Shown one piece after another: positions 32,358 through 41,083 of a DNA stretch of 64,000 bases (positions are counted from its first letter, which is position 1; every line of letters starts with the position of its first letter). The notes beneath the pieces were generated by a model. That model was not told the origin of the DNA and ran no database searches. It saw only the letters and a list, made by a program, of their open reading frames with translations. Position numbers and translations under genes: made by a program. The stretch is from JABCZZ01 sp964454545 (lineage in GTDB: Bacteria > Pseudomonadota > Alphaproteobacteria > Rickettsiales > JABCZZ01), in contig CAYVTI010000008.1 of NCBI GenBank assembly GCA_964454545.1, positions 7,015 to 71,014 on the forward strand. The letters run 5' to 3'.

Positions 32358-32750
32358 ATGTATACCAAAACCACAAAAGATATAAAAGTGACCGTATTGC
32401 CTCATTATCTCGAGCAGCAATCTGAGCCGGATAATGACTGCTACGTATGGGCTTATACCATCCAGCTTGAAAATCACGGCAAGGATACCGTCAAGCTGGT
32501 GAACCGTTATTGGCGCATCACCGACGGCATGGGACGCGTGCAGGAAGTCCGCGGTCCCGGCGTGGTGGGGGAAACCCCCGTGCTAAAGCCGGGCGAAGCG
32601 TTCCAGTACACGAGCGGGGTACCGCTTAAGACTCCGTCCGGGATCATGGTCGGGCAATATGAGATGACGCTCGAGAACGGTGAGAAAATAGACGTCGCCG
32701 TTCCTGCCTTTTCGCTCGACAGTCCCTTTGGCATGCGCAGGCCGAATTAA
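32358..32750 (+). CDS. apaG: ApaG protein
   Basis: 130 residues, a single fibronectin-III-like ApaG domain: YVWAYTIQLENHGKDTVKLVNRYWRITDGMGRVQEVRGPGVVGETPVLKPGEAFQYTSGVPLKTPSGIMVGQYEM. This family is linked to Co/Mg resistance and diadenosine tetraphosphate metabolism, with no proven enzyme activity. It heads the apaG-purE-purK run; its stop overlaps the purE start (TAATG). Confidence 0.95.
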   Translation: MYTKTTKDIKVTVLPHYLEQQSEPDNDCYVWAYTIQLENHGKDTVKLVNRYWRITDGMGRVQEVRGPGVVGETPVLKPGEAFQYTSGVPLKTPSGIMVGQYEMTLENGEKIDVAVPAFSLDSPFGMRRPN

Positions 32751-33241
32751 TGAAAAAAGGGAAGCCGGCGCGCATCGCTATCATTATGGGAAGCCAGTCT
32801 GACTGGGATACCATGAAATATGCCTCCGACCAGCTTCATTCCTTCGGCATTGAACATAGCAGCCATATCATTTCTGCGCATCGCACACCTAAACGTCTCT
32901 ACGAATTTGCGCAGGAGGCGAAAGGGCAGGGCGTGAAAGTGATCATCGCGGGGGCGGGCGGCGCTGCGCACTTGCCCGGCATGGCGGCCTCGATGACGAC
33001 TCTTCCGGTACTCGGCGTCCCCGTGGAAAGCGGCACGCTTAAGGGGCTCGACAGCCTGCTTTCAATAGCGCAGATGCCTGCGGGCGTTCCGGTCGGAACA
33101 TTGGCCATTGGCAAGGCGGGAGCGAAGAACGCGGCATTGCTGGCGGCTTCCATCATCGCGCTTTCGGATGAGAAACTTGCGAAGAAGCTGGCGAAGTTCC
33201 GCGAAGAGCAAACCAAATCCGTAAAAAAGACTCCGCAATGA
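32750..33241 (+). CDS. purE: N5-carboxyaminoimidazole ribonucleotide mutase
   Basis: PurE moves the carboxyl group of N5-CAIR to give CAIR in purine synthesis. The 163 residues carry IIMGSQSDWDTMKYA (substrate-binding GSxSDW), the catalytic His in ISAHRTPKRLYEFA, and GAGGAAHLPGMAAS. This is the class I, bacterial type, which needs PurK. It overlaps apaG by 1 bp and purK by 4 bp. Confidence 0.97.
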   Translation: MKKGKPARIAIIMGSQSDWDTMKYASDQLHSFGIEHSSHIISAHRTPKRLYEFAQEAKGQGVKVIIAGAGGAAHLPGMAASMTTLPVLGVPVESGTLKGLDSLLSIAQMPAGVPVGTLAIGKAGAKNAALLAASIIALSDEKLAKKLAKFREEQTKSVKKTPQ

Positions 33242-34302
33242 CGATCGTTAAGCCAGGTTCCGTTATCGGTATCATTGGCGGCGGGCAACTGGGCCGCATG
33301 ATGGCGATGGCTGCGGCGGAGCTCGGCTACCGGGTACATGTATTCACGGATGAGGCGGACTCTCCCGCTTCACACGTTGCCTGTAAAACTATCGTTGCTG
33401 ATTATGCCGATAAGCAAACCCTGCTGGAATTTGCGAAGGGCGTGGATGTCGTAACCTTTGAATTTGAAAATATTCCGCATGAAAGCCTTGAGGTCTTGGA
33501 AAATGCGAAGCCGGTATTCCCCGGTGCGCATGTCCTGAAAATCAGCCGCAACCGCCTGCGCGAGAAAAATTTCGTGAACGATCTTGGGATCGGCACGGCG
33601 CCTTTCCGCAAGGTGACCAGCGCAGAGGAACTAAAAGAAGCGGTAAAGGAGCTTGGCGTTCCTTCCATCCTGAAAACCACGGAGCTTGGCTATGACGGCA
33701 AAGGGCAGGTAATGATAAAGCCTGGCAGCGATCTGGCTTCAATATGGAAGACCCTTCGCGCGCCGGAAGCTATTCTGGAAGGATTCGTCGATTTCCGGAT
33801 GGAAATTTCGGTCATCGTGGCGCGTGGTGCGGATGGAAAATCCGTTACGTATGTTCCCGTGCAGAACATCCACAAAAACCATATCCTTGATATCACCCTG
33901 GCGCCTGCGCCGGTTGAAAAGCCGCTTGCTGATGAGGCAGAAAAGGTTGCGGTGAAGATAACTGAAGCCCTCAAGTTGCGCGGATTGCTTGCGGTGGAGA
34001 TGTTTATCACCAGGGATGGAAAAATACTGGTGAACGAACTTGCGCCACGTCCGCATAACTCCGGTCATTGGACAATGGATGCCTGTATTACCGGCCAGTT
34101 CGAGCAGATTATACGCGCCGTGTGCGGCCTGCCGCTGGGTAATCCTGAAAGACTTTGCGACGCGCAGATGAAAAATCTCATCGGTGACGACGTGCTGAAA
34201 ACAGACAAATACTTAAAGAACAAAAATGCCAAGCTGCATTTATACGGTAAGAGAGAAACCCGCTCAGGTCGTAAGATGGGGCATGTAACGATACTTGTAT
34301 AA
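33238..34302 (+). CDS. purK: N5-carboxyaminoimidazole ribonucleotide synthase
   Basis: PurK carboxylates AIR with bicarbonate and ATP to N5-CAIR, the substrate of the preceding PurE. The 354 residues show the N-terminal IGIIGGGQLGRMMAMAAAELGYRVHVF, the ATP-grasp segments TTELGYDGKGQVMI and ILEGFVDFRMEISVIVAR, and the metal/substrate part LVNELAPRPHNSGHWTMDAC. It is translationally coupled to purE (ATGA) and is the last gene of the run. Confidence 0.97.
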   Translation: MTIVKPGSVIGIIGGGQLGRMMAMAAAELGYRVHVFTDEADSPASHVACKTIVADYADKQTLLEFAKGVDVVTFEFENIPHESLEVLENAKPVFPGAHVLKISRNRLREKNFVNDLGIGTAPFRKVTSAEELKEAVKELGVPSILKTTELGYDGKGQVMIKPGSDLASIWKTLRAPEAILEGFVDFRMEISVIVARGADGKSVTYVPVQNIHKNHILDITLAPAPVEKPLADEAEKVAVKITEALKLRGLLAVEMFITRDGKILVNELAPRPHNSGHWTMDACITGQFEQIIRAVCGLPLGNPERLCDAQMKNLIGDDVLKTDKYLKNKNAKLHLYGKRETRSGRKMGHVTILV

Positions 34303-34431
34303 TTGATTGATATTAAACACTAATATAAGTTAATGCGGCGGTTGTAATATTATTCTACGTATTACATGCGTAGAATATACTTGCTTTTGCGGTGAATAAT
34401 AGGCATAATATCCGCAAATAATGCGGTGATT

Positions 34432-35817
34432 ATGATAACATATATTCATGAGTTAAAAAACTGGCCTGAATTTACCTGGGATCAAAAACGGTTAGCGGGT
34501 CGCTTAGGGGCTGTTCACCAGCTTCAGGGGCGATTGCTTGAGCGGATGGAATCTCTGGGCTTTAAACTTCAAAAGCAAGCTGTTCTCCAGACACTTACAG
34601 AAGAGGTATTGAGGTCAAGCGAGATTGAAGGCGAAATATTGGATAAGGAGCAAGTGTGTTCTTCAGTTGCCCGCCACCTTGGTCTGGATGTTGGTGGTCT
34701 TGCTCCTGCCGATCGCCATGTTGAAGGTATTGTGGAGATGATGTTTGATGCCACACAGAATTTTGATGCACCGCTTACGTCAGAGCGTTTGTGTGCATGG
34801 CATGCCGCTTTATTTCCGACCGGACGAAGCGGTATGTCCAGGATTACAGTAGGTGCATGGCGTAATGATCGCACAGGACCGATGCAGGTAATCTCTGGGC
34901 CAATTGGACGTGAGCGAGTTCATTATGAAGCTCCTCCTGCTGCGAAACTTGAGAATGAAATGCAGATTTTCTTGGAGTGGTTCAATAAAGATGATGGTGG
35001 CGACCTCATCATAAAAGCAGGAATCGCTCATTTGTGGTTTGTCACCATTCATCCATTTGATGATGGCAACGGTCGTATTGCGCGCGCCGTCACGGATATG
35101 GTGCTGGCACGTTCGGAAAAAAGCGCGCAGCGTTTTTATAGCATGTCAGCGCAGATTCAGCAGGCTAGAAATGATTATTATGATTTTCTCGAAGCGGCTC
35201 AGAAAGGCAGCATGGATGTTACTAACTGGCTGGATTGGTTTATTGGTTGTCTTGGGCGTGCCTTTGGCAATACGGAAATGATATTGGCTGGAACCCTCAG
35301 AAAATCCCGCTTCTGGAGACATTATCAGAATATATCTTTTAATGATCGGCAACGCCGTATTCTCAATCAGCTGTTTGATGGTTTTGAAGGAAAACTAACC
35401 TCATCCAAATGGGCAAAGCTTGCCAACTGCTCGCAGGATACTGCATTGCGCGACATTGACGAACTTTTTGGATGTTTTATTCTTAGCAAGAATCCCGAGG
35501 GTGGCCGTAGCACCAGTTATTCACTTAACGAGACACCCGCTGAAGTATTACACGCAGTTGCAAGATTTATATTATCCAATTCAGACAAGTTTGTTCGAAA
35601 CGGCATGTCGGTGCTAAGTGAAGAAGAAAAAAAGAAAAAACAACTGCGAAATGAAGAAATTGCGCGAGAGATTGCTTCGTTTGCCGACCAATCTGCAAAG
35701 GGTGAGCGGGTAACGTATAATGAGTTTGATGTATTATTCTGGCAATTAAAGAACAATAATTTTCATGAATTTGATGATAATGCACTTCTAGTAATTAATT
35801 CAGTACTGGATGACTAA
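34432..35817 (+). CDS. Fic-family AMPylase with DUF4172 N-terminus
   Basis: 461 residues. The start ITYIHELKNWPEFTWDQKRLA is the DUF4172 domain. An inhibitory helix motif (S/T)xxxE(G/N) is met by SSEIEG, which puts it in the self-inhibited class II Fic group. The catalytic motif is complete, HPFDDGNGR. The C-terminal part holds a winged-helix-like segment (RILNQLFDGFEGKLTSSKWAKLANCSQDTALRDIDELF), then an extra Lys/Glu-rich stretch and about 60 residues beyond the usual end. Fic enzymes transfer AMP to protein hydroxyls. The ATG at 34432 fits the family start. It stands alone with 120 bases upstream, without a visible antitoxin. Base composition is more AT-rich than purK. Confidence 0.92.
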   Translation: MITYIHELKNWPEFTWDQKRLAGRLGAVHQLQGRLLERMESLGFKLQKQAVLQTLTEEVLRSSEIEGEILDKEQVCSSVARHLGLDVGGLAPADRHVEGIVEMMFDATQNFDAPLTSERLCAWHAALFPTGRSGMSRITVGAWRNDRTGPMQVISGPIGRERVHYEAPPAAKLENEMQIFLEWFNKDDGGDLIIKAGIAHLWFVTIHPFDDGNGRIARAVTDMVLARSEKSAQRFYSMSAQIQQARNDYYDFLEAAQKGSMDVTNWLDWFIGCLGRAFGNTEMILAGTLRKSRFWRHYQNISFNDRQRRILNQLFDGFEGKLTSSKWAKLANCSQDTALRDIDELFGCFILSKNPEGGRSTSYSLNETPAEVLHAVARFILSNSDKFVRNGMSVLSEEEKKKKQLRNEEIAREIASFADQSAKGERVTYNEFDVLFWQLKNNNFHEFDDNALLVINSVLDD

Positions 35818-35818
35818 T

Positions 35819-37180
35819 TTATCCATGAATAATCTCGCCGTGCTGCGTATAATCTAACCCCATGCGCTGATCATTGTCAGAAAGCGATAGCCCTATGGTT
35901 GCATGGATGATCTTAAGCAGGATATAGCTGATGATGCCGCAATAGGCGATGGTGATGCCGACCGAAAGAATCTGCACGAGAACCTGGTTGGTATTGCCCT
36001 CCAGCGCGCCTTTTGTGCCGCCGATGGCCTCAACCGCGAACACGCCGGTAAGTATCGCGCCGATAATGCCGCCGACGCAGTGGACGGCGAAAACATCGAG
36101 CGTGTCATCAATATTGAATTTATACTTTACACGTGTGGCAAGGCAGCAGCAGAGGCCTGCGGCAACGCCAATATAGAGCGCTCCCGTGATATCTACAAAA
36201 CCTGAGGCTGGCGTGATGGCGACCAGACCGGCAACTGCGCCGGATACCACACCCAGTACAGTGGGTTTTTTCACCGTCATCCATTCGACCGCCATCCATG
36301 CGAGCGCGGCGGCGGCGGTTGTCACCTGGGTTACCAGCATTGCCATGCCTGCCCGATCTCCTGAAGCGACGGCGGAGCCAGCGTTAAACCCGAACCAGCC
36401 GACCCAGAGAAGCGCCGCTCCCGTTAAGCTCCATCCGATATTGTAAGGCGGGGTATGCTTGCGGCGGTGCTTGAAGTCAAAGCCCTGCCCGGCGACTATC
36501 GCCGCCATAACGCCTGCAATGCCCGCGTTGATATGCACTACGGTTCCGCCCGCATAGTCGAGCGTCAGGCCAAGGCCGAAAAGCCCGGCATATTTGTCAA
36601 TGTTCGTGCCGCCCAGCCAGCCGTGATCGCCCCACACCCAGTGCGCGATGGGAATATAGACGAGCGTGAACCATGCGATGATGAAGACCAGCATGGAGGA
36701 AAATTTGATGCGGGTGGCAACAGAACCAAGAATGAGGGCGCAGGTAATGGCGGCGAAGGTCAGCTGGAACATGATATACACGGATTCGGGAATGGTGGCG
36801 GCGAGCCCTGAAATGGATTTAAGCGTAAGGCCGTTCAGCATGAAGCGGCTGCTGCCGCCTAAAAACATAGTGTCACCCTTGGTGAAGGCAAGACTGTAAC
36901 CATAGATGACCCAGAGAATGCTCACCACGCAGCAGATAACGAAACTTTGCGCAAGTACGCCCAGCACGTTTTCCCTGCTCACCATGCCGCCGTAAAACAG
37001 CGCCAGCCCCGGTATAATCATCATCAGCACGAATGCTGTGGACACCAGCATCCATGCCGTATCGCCGGAGTCTATTTTGGGAGCGGCGGGAGTGTCGGCA
37101 AAACCTGGCTGTGGAAAGACGAAGAACAGCGCAACAGATAAGAGTATCAAACCGGAATATGGCAGGTTTTTAATATTCAT
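35819..37180 (-). CDS. amt: Ammonium transporter Amt
   Basis: 453 residues: a signal-like first helix (ILLSVALFFVFPQPGFA), then eleven membrane helices including DTAWMLVSTAFVLMMIIPGLALFYGGMVSRENVL, the Phe-gate and His pair in DYAGGTVVHINAGIAGVMAAIV and VHCVGGIIGAILTGVFA. It conducts NH3/NH4+ into the cell. The C-terminal tail GLDYTQHGEIIHG is the usual regulatory contact for PII protein, but no glnK/glnB gene is adjacent. It runs convergent to the Fic gene, with one base between the two stop codons. Confidence 0.96.
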   Translation of the reverse strand: MNIKNLPYSGLILLSVALFFVFPQPGFADTPAAPKIDSGDTAWMLVSTAFVLMMIIPGLALFYGGMVSRENVLGVLAQSFVICCVVSILWVIYGYSLAFTKGDTMFLGGSSRFMLNGLTLKSISGLAATIPESVYIMFQLTFAAITCALILGSVATRIKFSSMLVFIIAWFTLVYIPIAHWVWGDHGWLGGTNIDKYAGLFGLGLTLDYAGGTVVHINAGIAGVMAAIVAGQGFDFKHRRKHTPPYNIGWSLTGAALLWVGWFGFNAGSAVASGDRAGMAMLVTQVTTAAAALAWMAVEWMTVKKPTVLGVVSGAVAGLVAITPASGFVDITGALYIGVAAGLCCCLATRVKYKFNIDDTLDVFAVHCVGGIIGAILTGVFAVEAIGGTKGALEGNTNQVLVQILSVGITIAYCGIISYILLKIIHATIGLSLSDNDQRMGLDYTQHGEIIHG

Positions 37181-37731
37181 TTTGAACTCTTAGGTTTTGC
37201 TGTCATTGCGAGTTGCAGGACGATAATTAATCATTCTATTTCTATACAAGCTGCCCATGACTGTCAAATTCGCTCACCTTAACCTTTATGTCTCGGTCAG
37301 TTCAGTTCATATTCGCCAGTCTTATCATGGAGATATATTCTGGGCTATGTATGTTGCGGATAGCAATGATTTTAACACAATATTAATATGGATGTGGTAT
37401 AATTAAACTGCGGATGTGAAAGCACCGTTATTTCTTCCAATGAGGAAATTACGATATATAAGCTTGCCGATGTAACTCCGGAAGCCAGAATGGGAGAAAT
37501 ACGAGATAACATTTGAGAATAGTCAATACATCTATTAATGAAGCCTACAATGCGCATTTCTCCGTACCTCAGAGATTGGGAGACGCTGCCGCCTGTAAAG
37601 TTCGTGCAGTGCAGGATACTTTGCGGCGAAGCGTACGCAGAGGATTAGGTCATTTGCCAGGAGGCAATAGAGATGGATATACGCTGTAAGTGAGCCTTAC
37701 TTGCAACCATCCCTTCAAATGTAAGCATGAA
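37181..37731. other. Intergenic region between amt and uvrB
   Basis: Upstream of amt, and downstream of uvrB, which is also on the minus strand. It holds a short repeat word (TGTCATTGCGAGTTGCAGG at 37201-37219), a TTAA-N7-TTAA motif at 37372-37386 and a TTG-started frame of 58 codons at 37513-37689 (HFSVPQRLGDAAACKVRAVQ...). That frame has coding-like base use but no ribosome site, and I cannot recognise it; it may be a gene relic. No promoter for amt can be fixed with confidence. Confidence 0.35.
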
Positions 37732-39764
37732 TCAACCGCTTTTTCTCTTCTTGGATGGCTTTTTTTGCGCCGTGGTCTTTTTACTGTTCTGCAATTTATC
37801 TATCTCGTTCCTCAGGCGCGCGGCTTCCTCAAATTCCAGATCGGCGGCGGCGGCGAGCATGCGCGTACGCAGGTTCTCGATATGCGCTTCGAGGTTCTTG
37901 CCCGTAAATTCGGGTATGGAATGATCGCTGTCGATACCGATCGTATAATGATCCTGCTCGTACACACTCTGCATAACGTCGCGGATGGATTTTTTGACGG
38001 ATGCGGGCGTAATGCTGTGTTTTTTGTTGTATTCCGACTGGATCCTGCGCCGACGCTCGGTCTCGTTAAGCGCCGCCTTCATCGATCCGGTAATCCGGTC
38101 GGCATATAAAATAACTTTGCTGTCCACGTTGCGCGCGGCGCGGCCGATAGTCTGGATGAGTGATGTCTCCGAGCGCAGGAAGCCTTCCTTGTCGGCATCC
38201 AATATCGCCACCAGCCCGCATTCGGGGATGTCAAGCCCCTCGCGCAGCAGGTTCACTCCCACCAGCACGTCAAACTGGCCGAGCCTCAGGTTGCGGATGA
38301 TTTCAATACGCTCCAGCGTATCGACGTCGGAATGCAGGTAGCTCACTTTGATGCCCGCCTCCTGCATGTATTCGGTCAGTTCCTCCGCCATGCGCTTGGT
38401 GAGCGTCGTCACCAGCACGCGGTTCCCGGCCTTTACCTGCTCATGGCATTCCGCCAGCAGGTCGTCCACCTGCGTGGCCACCGGCCTGATGATGCAGGGC
38501 GGATCGATAAGCCCGGTCGGGCGGATAATCTGCTCGACGACGACGCCTTTCGTTTGCCCCATCTCGTATTTGCCGGGGGTGGCGGAGACGAATACGGTCT
38601 GCGGGCGCATCCTGTCCCACTCCTCGAATTTGAGCGGGCGGTTGTCGAGGCAGGAAGGCAGGCGGAAGCCGTGCTCGGAAAGCACTGATTTGCGGGCGAA
38701 GTCGCCGTTGTACATGCCGCCGATCTGCGGCACGGTGACATGGCTTTCATCAATGAACAGCAAGGCGTTTCTGGGCAGGTACTGGAAAAGGGTCGGTGGC
38801 GGATCGCCGGGCTTGCCGCCGATGAGATGGCGGGAATAATTTTCGATGCCCTTGCACATGCCGGTTTCCATCATCATCTCAAGATCAAACGTAGTGCGCT
38901 GTTCCAGCCGCTGCGCTTCGAGCACGCGGCCTATCTTATGGTAATGCTCGAGCCGATCTTTCAGTTCCGCCTTGATGGTGGCGATGGCTCGCTCGAGCGT
39001 TGGGCGCGGTGTGACATAGTGGCTGTTGGCATAGACGGTGACCCCATCGAAAGTATGGGTCTTATGTCCGGTGAGCGCGTCGAAGGCGGTGATGGACTCT
39101 ATGTCGTCGCCGAACATGGATATGCGCCAGGCCTGGTCCTCAAGGTGGGCGGGGAAGATGTCCACCGAATCGCCGCGCACGCGGAACGTGCCGCGGTGGA
39201 AATCAATATCATTTCGCTCATATTGCAGATCGACCAGTTTCTTGAGCAATGCGGCGCGATCCATGCGGGTATGGGCCTTGAGCGCCAGCGTCATGTCCGA
39301 ATAGGTTTCCGCCGAGCCGATGCCGTAAATACAGGACACCGACGCCACCACGATGACGTTGTCAGGATTTTCAAGCAGGCTGCGGGTTGCCGAGTGGNNN
39401 NNNNNNNCATACGGTCGATCTGCTCGTTGATGGACGAATCCTTCTCGATGAAGGTGTCGGTCCTGGGGATATAGGCTTCCGGCTGGTAATAATCATAGTA
39501 GGAGACGAAATATTCCACCGCGCTTTCGGGGAAAAACGACTTCATCTCGCTGTAAAGCTGCGCGGCAAGCGTCTTGTTATGCGCCATGATGAGCGCCGGG
39601 CGCTGCGTCTTCTCGATGATATGTGCCATCGTGAATGTCTTGCCGGAGCCGGTGACGCCAAGCAGCACCTGATCGCGCTTCTGCTCCTTTAAACCTTCGG
39701 TGAGAGCGGCAATCGCCTGCGGCTGGTCGCCCGCTGGCGTGTAATCGGAATGTATTTTGAACAT
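37732..39764 (-). CDS. uvrB: Excinuclease ABC subunit B (interrupted by assembly gap)
   Basis: UvrB is the damage-verifying helicase of nucleotide excision repair. The N-terminal part (ATG at 39764) has FKIHSDYTPAGDQPQAIAALTEGL, Walker A GVTGSGKTFT and the beta-hairpin region SYYDYYQPEAYIPRTDTFIEKDSSINEQIDRM. The rest has VASVSCIYGIGS, LLFIDESHVTVPQIGGMYNGD, FVSATPGKYE, VLVTTLTKRMAEELTEYM, VGVNLLREGLDIPE and QTIGRAARN, then the C-terminal UvrC-binding UVR domain (LRTRMLAAAADLEFEEAARLRNEI). Ten Ns at 39398-39407 break the frame. The family pattern M-R-x-S-A-T predicts only about two bases truly missing, so the gene is almost certainly intact. Confidence 0.96.
39398..39407. other. Assembly gap (10 N) inside uvrB
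   Basis: Placeholder gap. On the coding strand ...GACCGTATG precedes it and CCACTCGGCA follows; joining them as M-R-H-S-A requires two bases, not ten. Confidence 0.95.
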
Positions 39765-39874
39765 AGGGTAAAAATAAGGATTGTAGGACAGAGTTACAAC
39801 ACCTGTAAAAAAATATTTATTAATACACTGTATTTATTTCATGAATCTCACATTTCTTCTTTCGATTAATAGTT

Positions 39875-39889
39875 TTAATAAACAGTTAA
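39875..39889. promoter_or_regulatory. CtrA-like box upstream of the 376-aa HTH protein
   Basis: TTAA-TAAACAG-TTAA matches the full CtrA consensus TTAA-N7-TTAA, 58 bases before the start codon at 39948, in an AT-rich stretch with further TTAA words. Chance occurrence is quite possible in such DNA. Confidence 0.3.
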
Positions 39890-39947
39890 TAGTTTAAGAC
39901 TATAATATTAATAATACTGCAGAATAGTGCTTTCGTAAGGGAGATTT

Positions 39948-41078
39948 ATGCATAATCCAGAATTGGAAAAAGTTATGAAGGCCATTATGGAAGAACTTCA
40001 GTCAGATCCTCGGACAGCAAAAATTTCTCTGGCAAACATTGCATCCGCAAAAAAAAGCTTTTCTGCAATTCATGGTTGGAGCAATGGAATAACCAGCATT
40101 ACTCCTCAAAACATTATCGCATTTACAGATTTTATAATGGAAGGAACGCTTCTTATACAACCTGCACGATCTCATGTACAACCTATACAGCCCAGCGTTA
40201 TTAGAGAGACACTACTAAGTGCTCAAGCAAGCCTTGATCAATGGGCGGCAGAGGTAAAACGGACTGGAGGAAATGAAAGTACGGATAGGAAAACATTATC
40301 AGAAATCCAGCGCACGGTGGGAATGCCATCACAAGGGCAAGAGCAAACGCAAGCACAAAAAGTTAAGCTTAACATTACTCCGAAATGCGTTAAGGATTTT
40401 TTTGCAGTGGCAATCCGGCAACAGCCTAGCGAGTTTCTTAGCAAAGCCAGCTTTTCAGATGTCCAGGCATTAGTTCGATATATTGCTAAACATGAAGATA
40501 TCCGGCCATCTGACTATTCCGAAAGCATCACAAGAATGGTTAGAAGGCAGATACTAAGTTCTTTCAGTGGAGAGGATATCCCCGCCATTACCCCTGAAGG
40601 GGAACGGTGGCTTAATAATCTGGATGGCAAAGATATTGATCTTTCTGCGCGCAATAACGATCTTATCCGGACTATGTCACCGGAATATCAGTTGGCTTTG
40701 ATTTTGCGATTGCTAAGAGAAGAAAAAGGCATGACACGGTCTAATCTTGAGCAGGCATTGCAAAATAAGAAATATACAGGGAATACAATACATGCTTTAG
40801 AAACTGGAAGTGGTATAATTCATCCCGGTGACTTTCCAAAATTTATAGAAGCACTTGGATTGGAAGGGGATTTTGAAAGAATAAATATTTTAGGAGATGC
40901 GGTTAAAAGGAGAATAGCAGTCAAATATGCTGATAGACCAGAATTAAATCTTGATACCTATGATATGGTTGCGGCGTTAAGTACAAGACTTGCGCAACAA
41001 GGAGTTGTTCCTGGGGAAGCCTATGATCCTACAATAAAACAACAAAAACCTGCAGGGCGTGGGCCTTCTCCTTCATAA
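39948..41078 (+). CDS. Hypothetical protein with possible HTH segment, 376 aa
   Basis: I do not recognise this protein. The N-terminal 120 residues are helical (NPELEKVMKAIMEELQSD...SAIHGWSNGITSITPQNIIAFTDFIM), followed by a Gln-rich linker (SQGQEQTQAQ), a second helical block with KCVKDFFAVAIRQQPSEFLSKASFSDVQALVRYIAKHE, and a third (about 245-325) with LALILRLLREEKGMTRSNLEQALQNKKYTGNTIHALETGSGIIHPGDFPKFIEALGL, which has the spacing of an Xre/Cro-type helix-turn-helix. The tail is low-complexity. No signal peptide or membrane helix. The ribosome site AAGGGAG stands 7 bases upstream. The gene is clearly more AT-rich than uvrB and mscS beside it, which suggests acquisition. Confidence 0.6.
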   Translation: MHNPELEKVMKAIMEELQSDPRTAKISLANIASAKKSFSAIHGWSNGITSITPQNIIAFTDFIMEGTLLIQPARSHVQPIQPSVIRETLLSAQASLDQWAAEVKRTGGNESTDRKTLSEIQRTVGMPSQGQEQTQAQKVKLNITPKCVKDFFAVAIRQQPSEFLSKASFSDVQALVRYIAKHEDIRPSDYSESITRMVRRQILSSFSGEDIPAITPEGERWLNNLDGKDIDLSARNNDLIRTMSPEYQLALILRLLREEKGMTRSNLEQALQNKKYTGNTIHALETGSGIIHPGDFPKFIEALGLEGDFERINILGDAVKRRIAVKYADRPELNLDTYDMVAALSTRLAQQGVVPGEAYDPTIKQQKPAGRGPSPS

Positions 41079-41083
41079 TACTC

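Noticed and set aside
37372..37386. TTAA-N7-TTAA motif between amt and uvrB as a CtrA site
   Set aside because: The intergenic DNA is very AT-rich and the place, about 190 bases from amt, has no functional logic; by rough count about one such match is expected by chance in the window's intergenic DNA.
37732..39764. uvrB as a frameshifted pseudogene
   Set aside because: The only break is the ten-N run; all motifs are present on either side and the family pattern joins across it.
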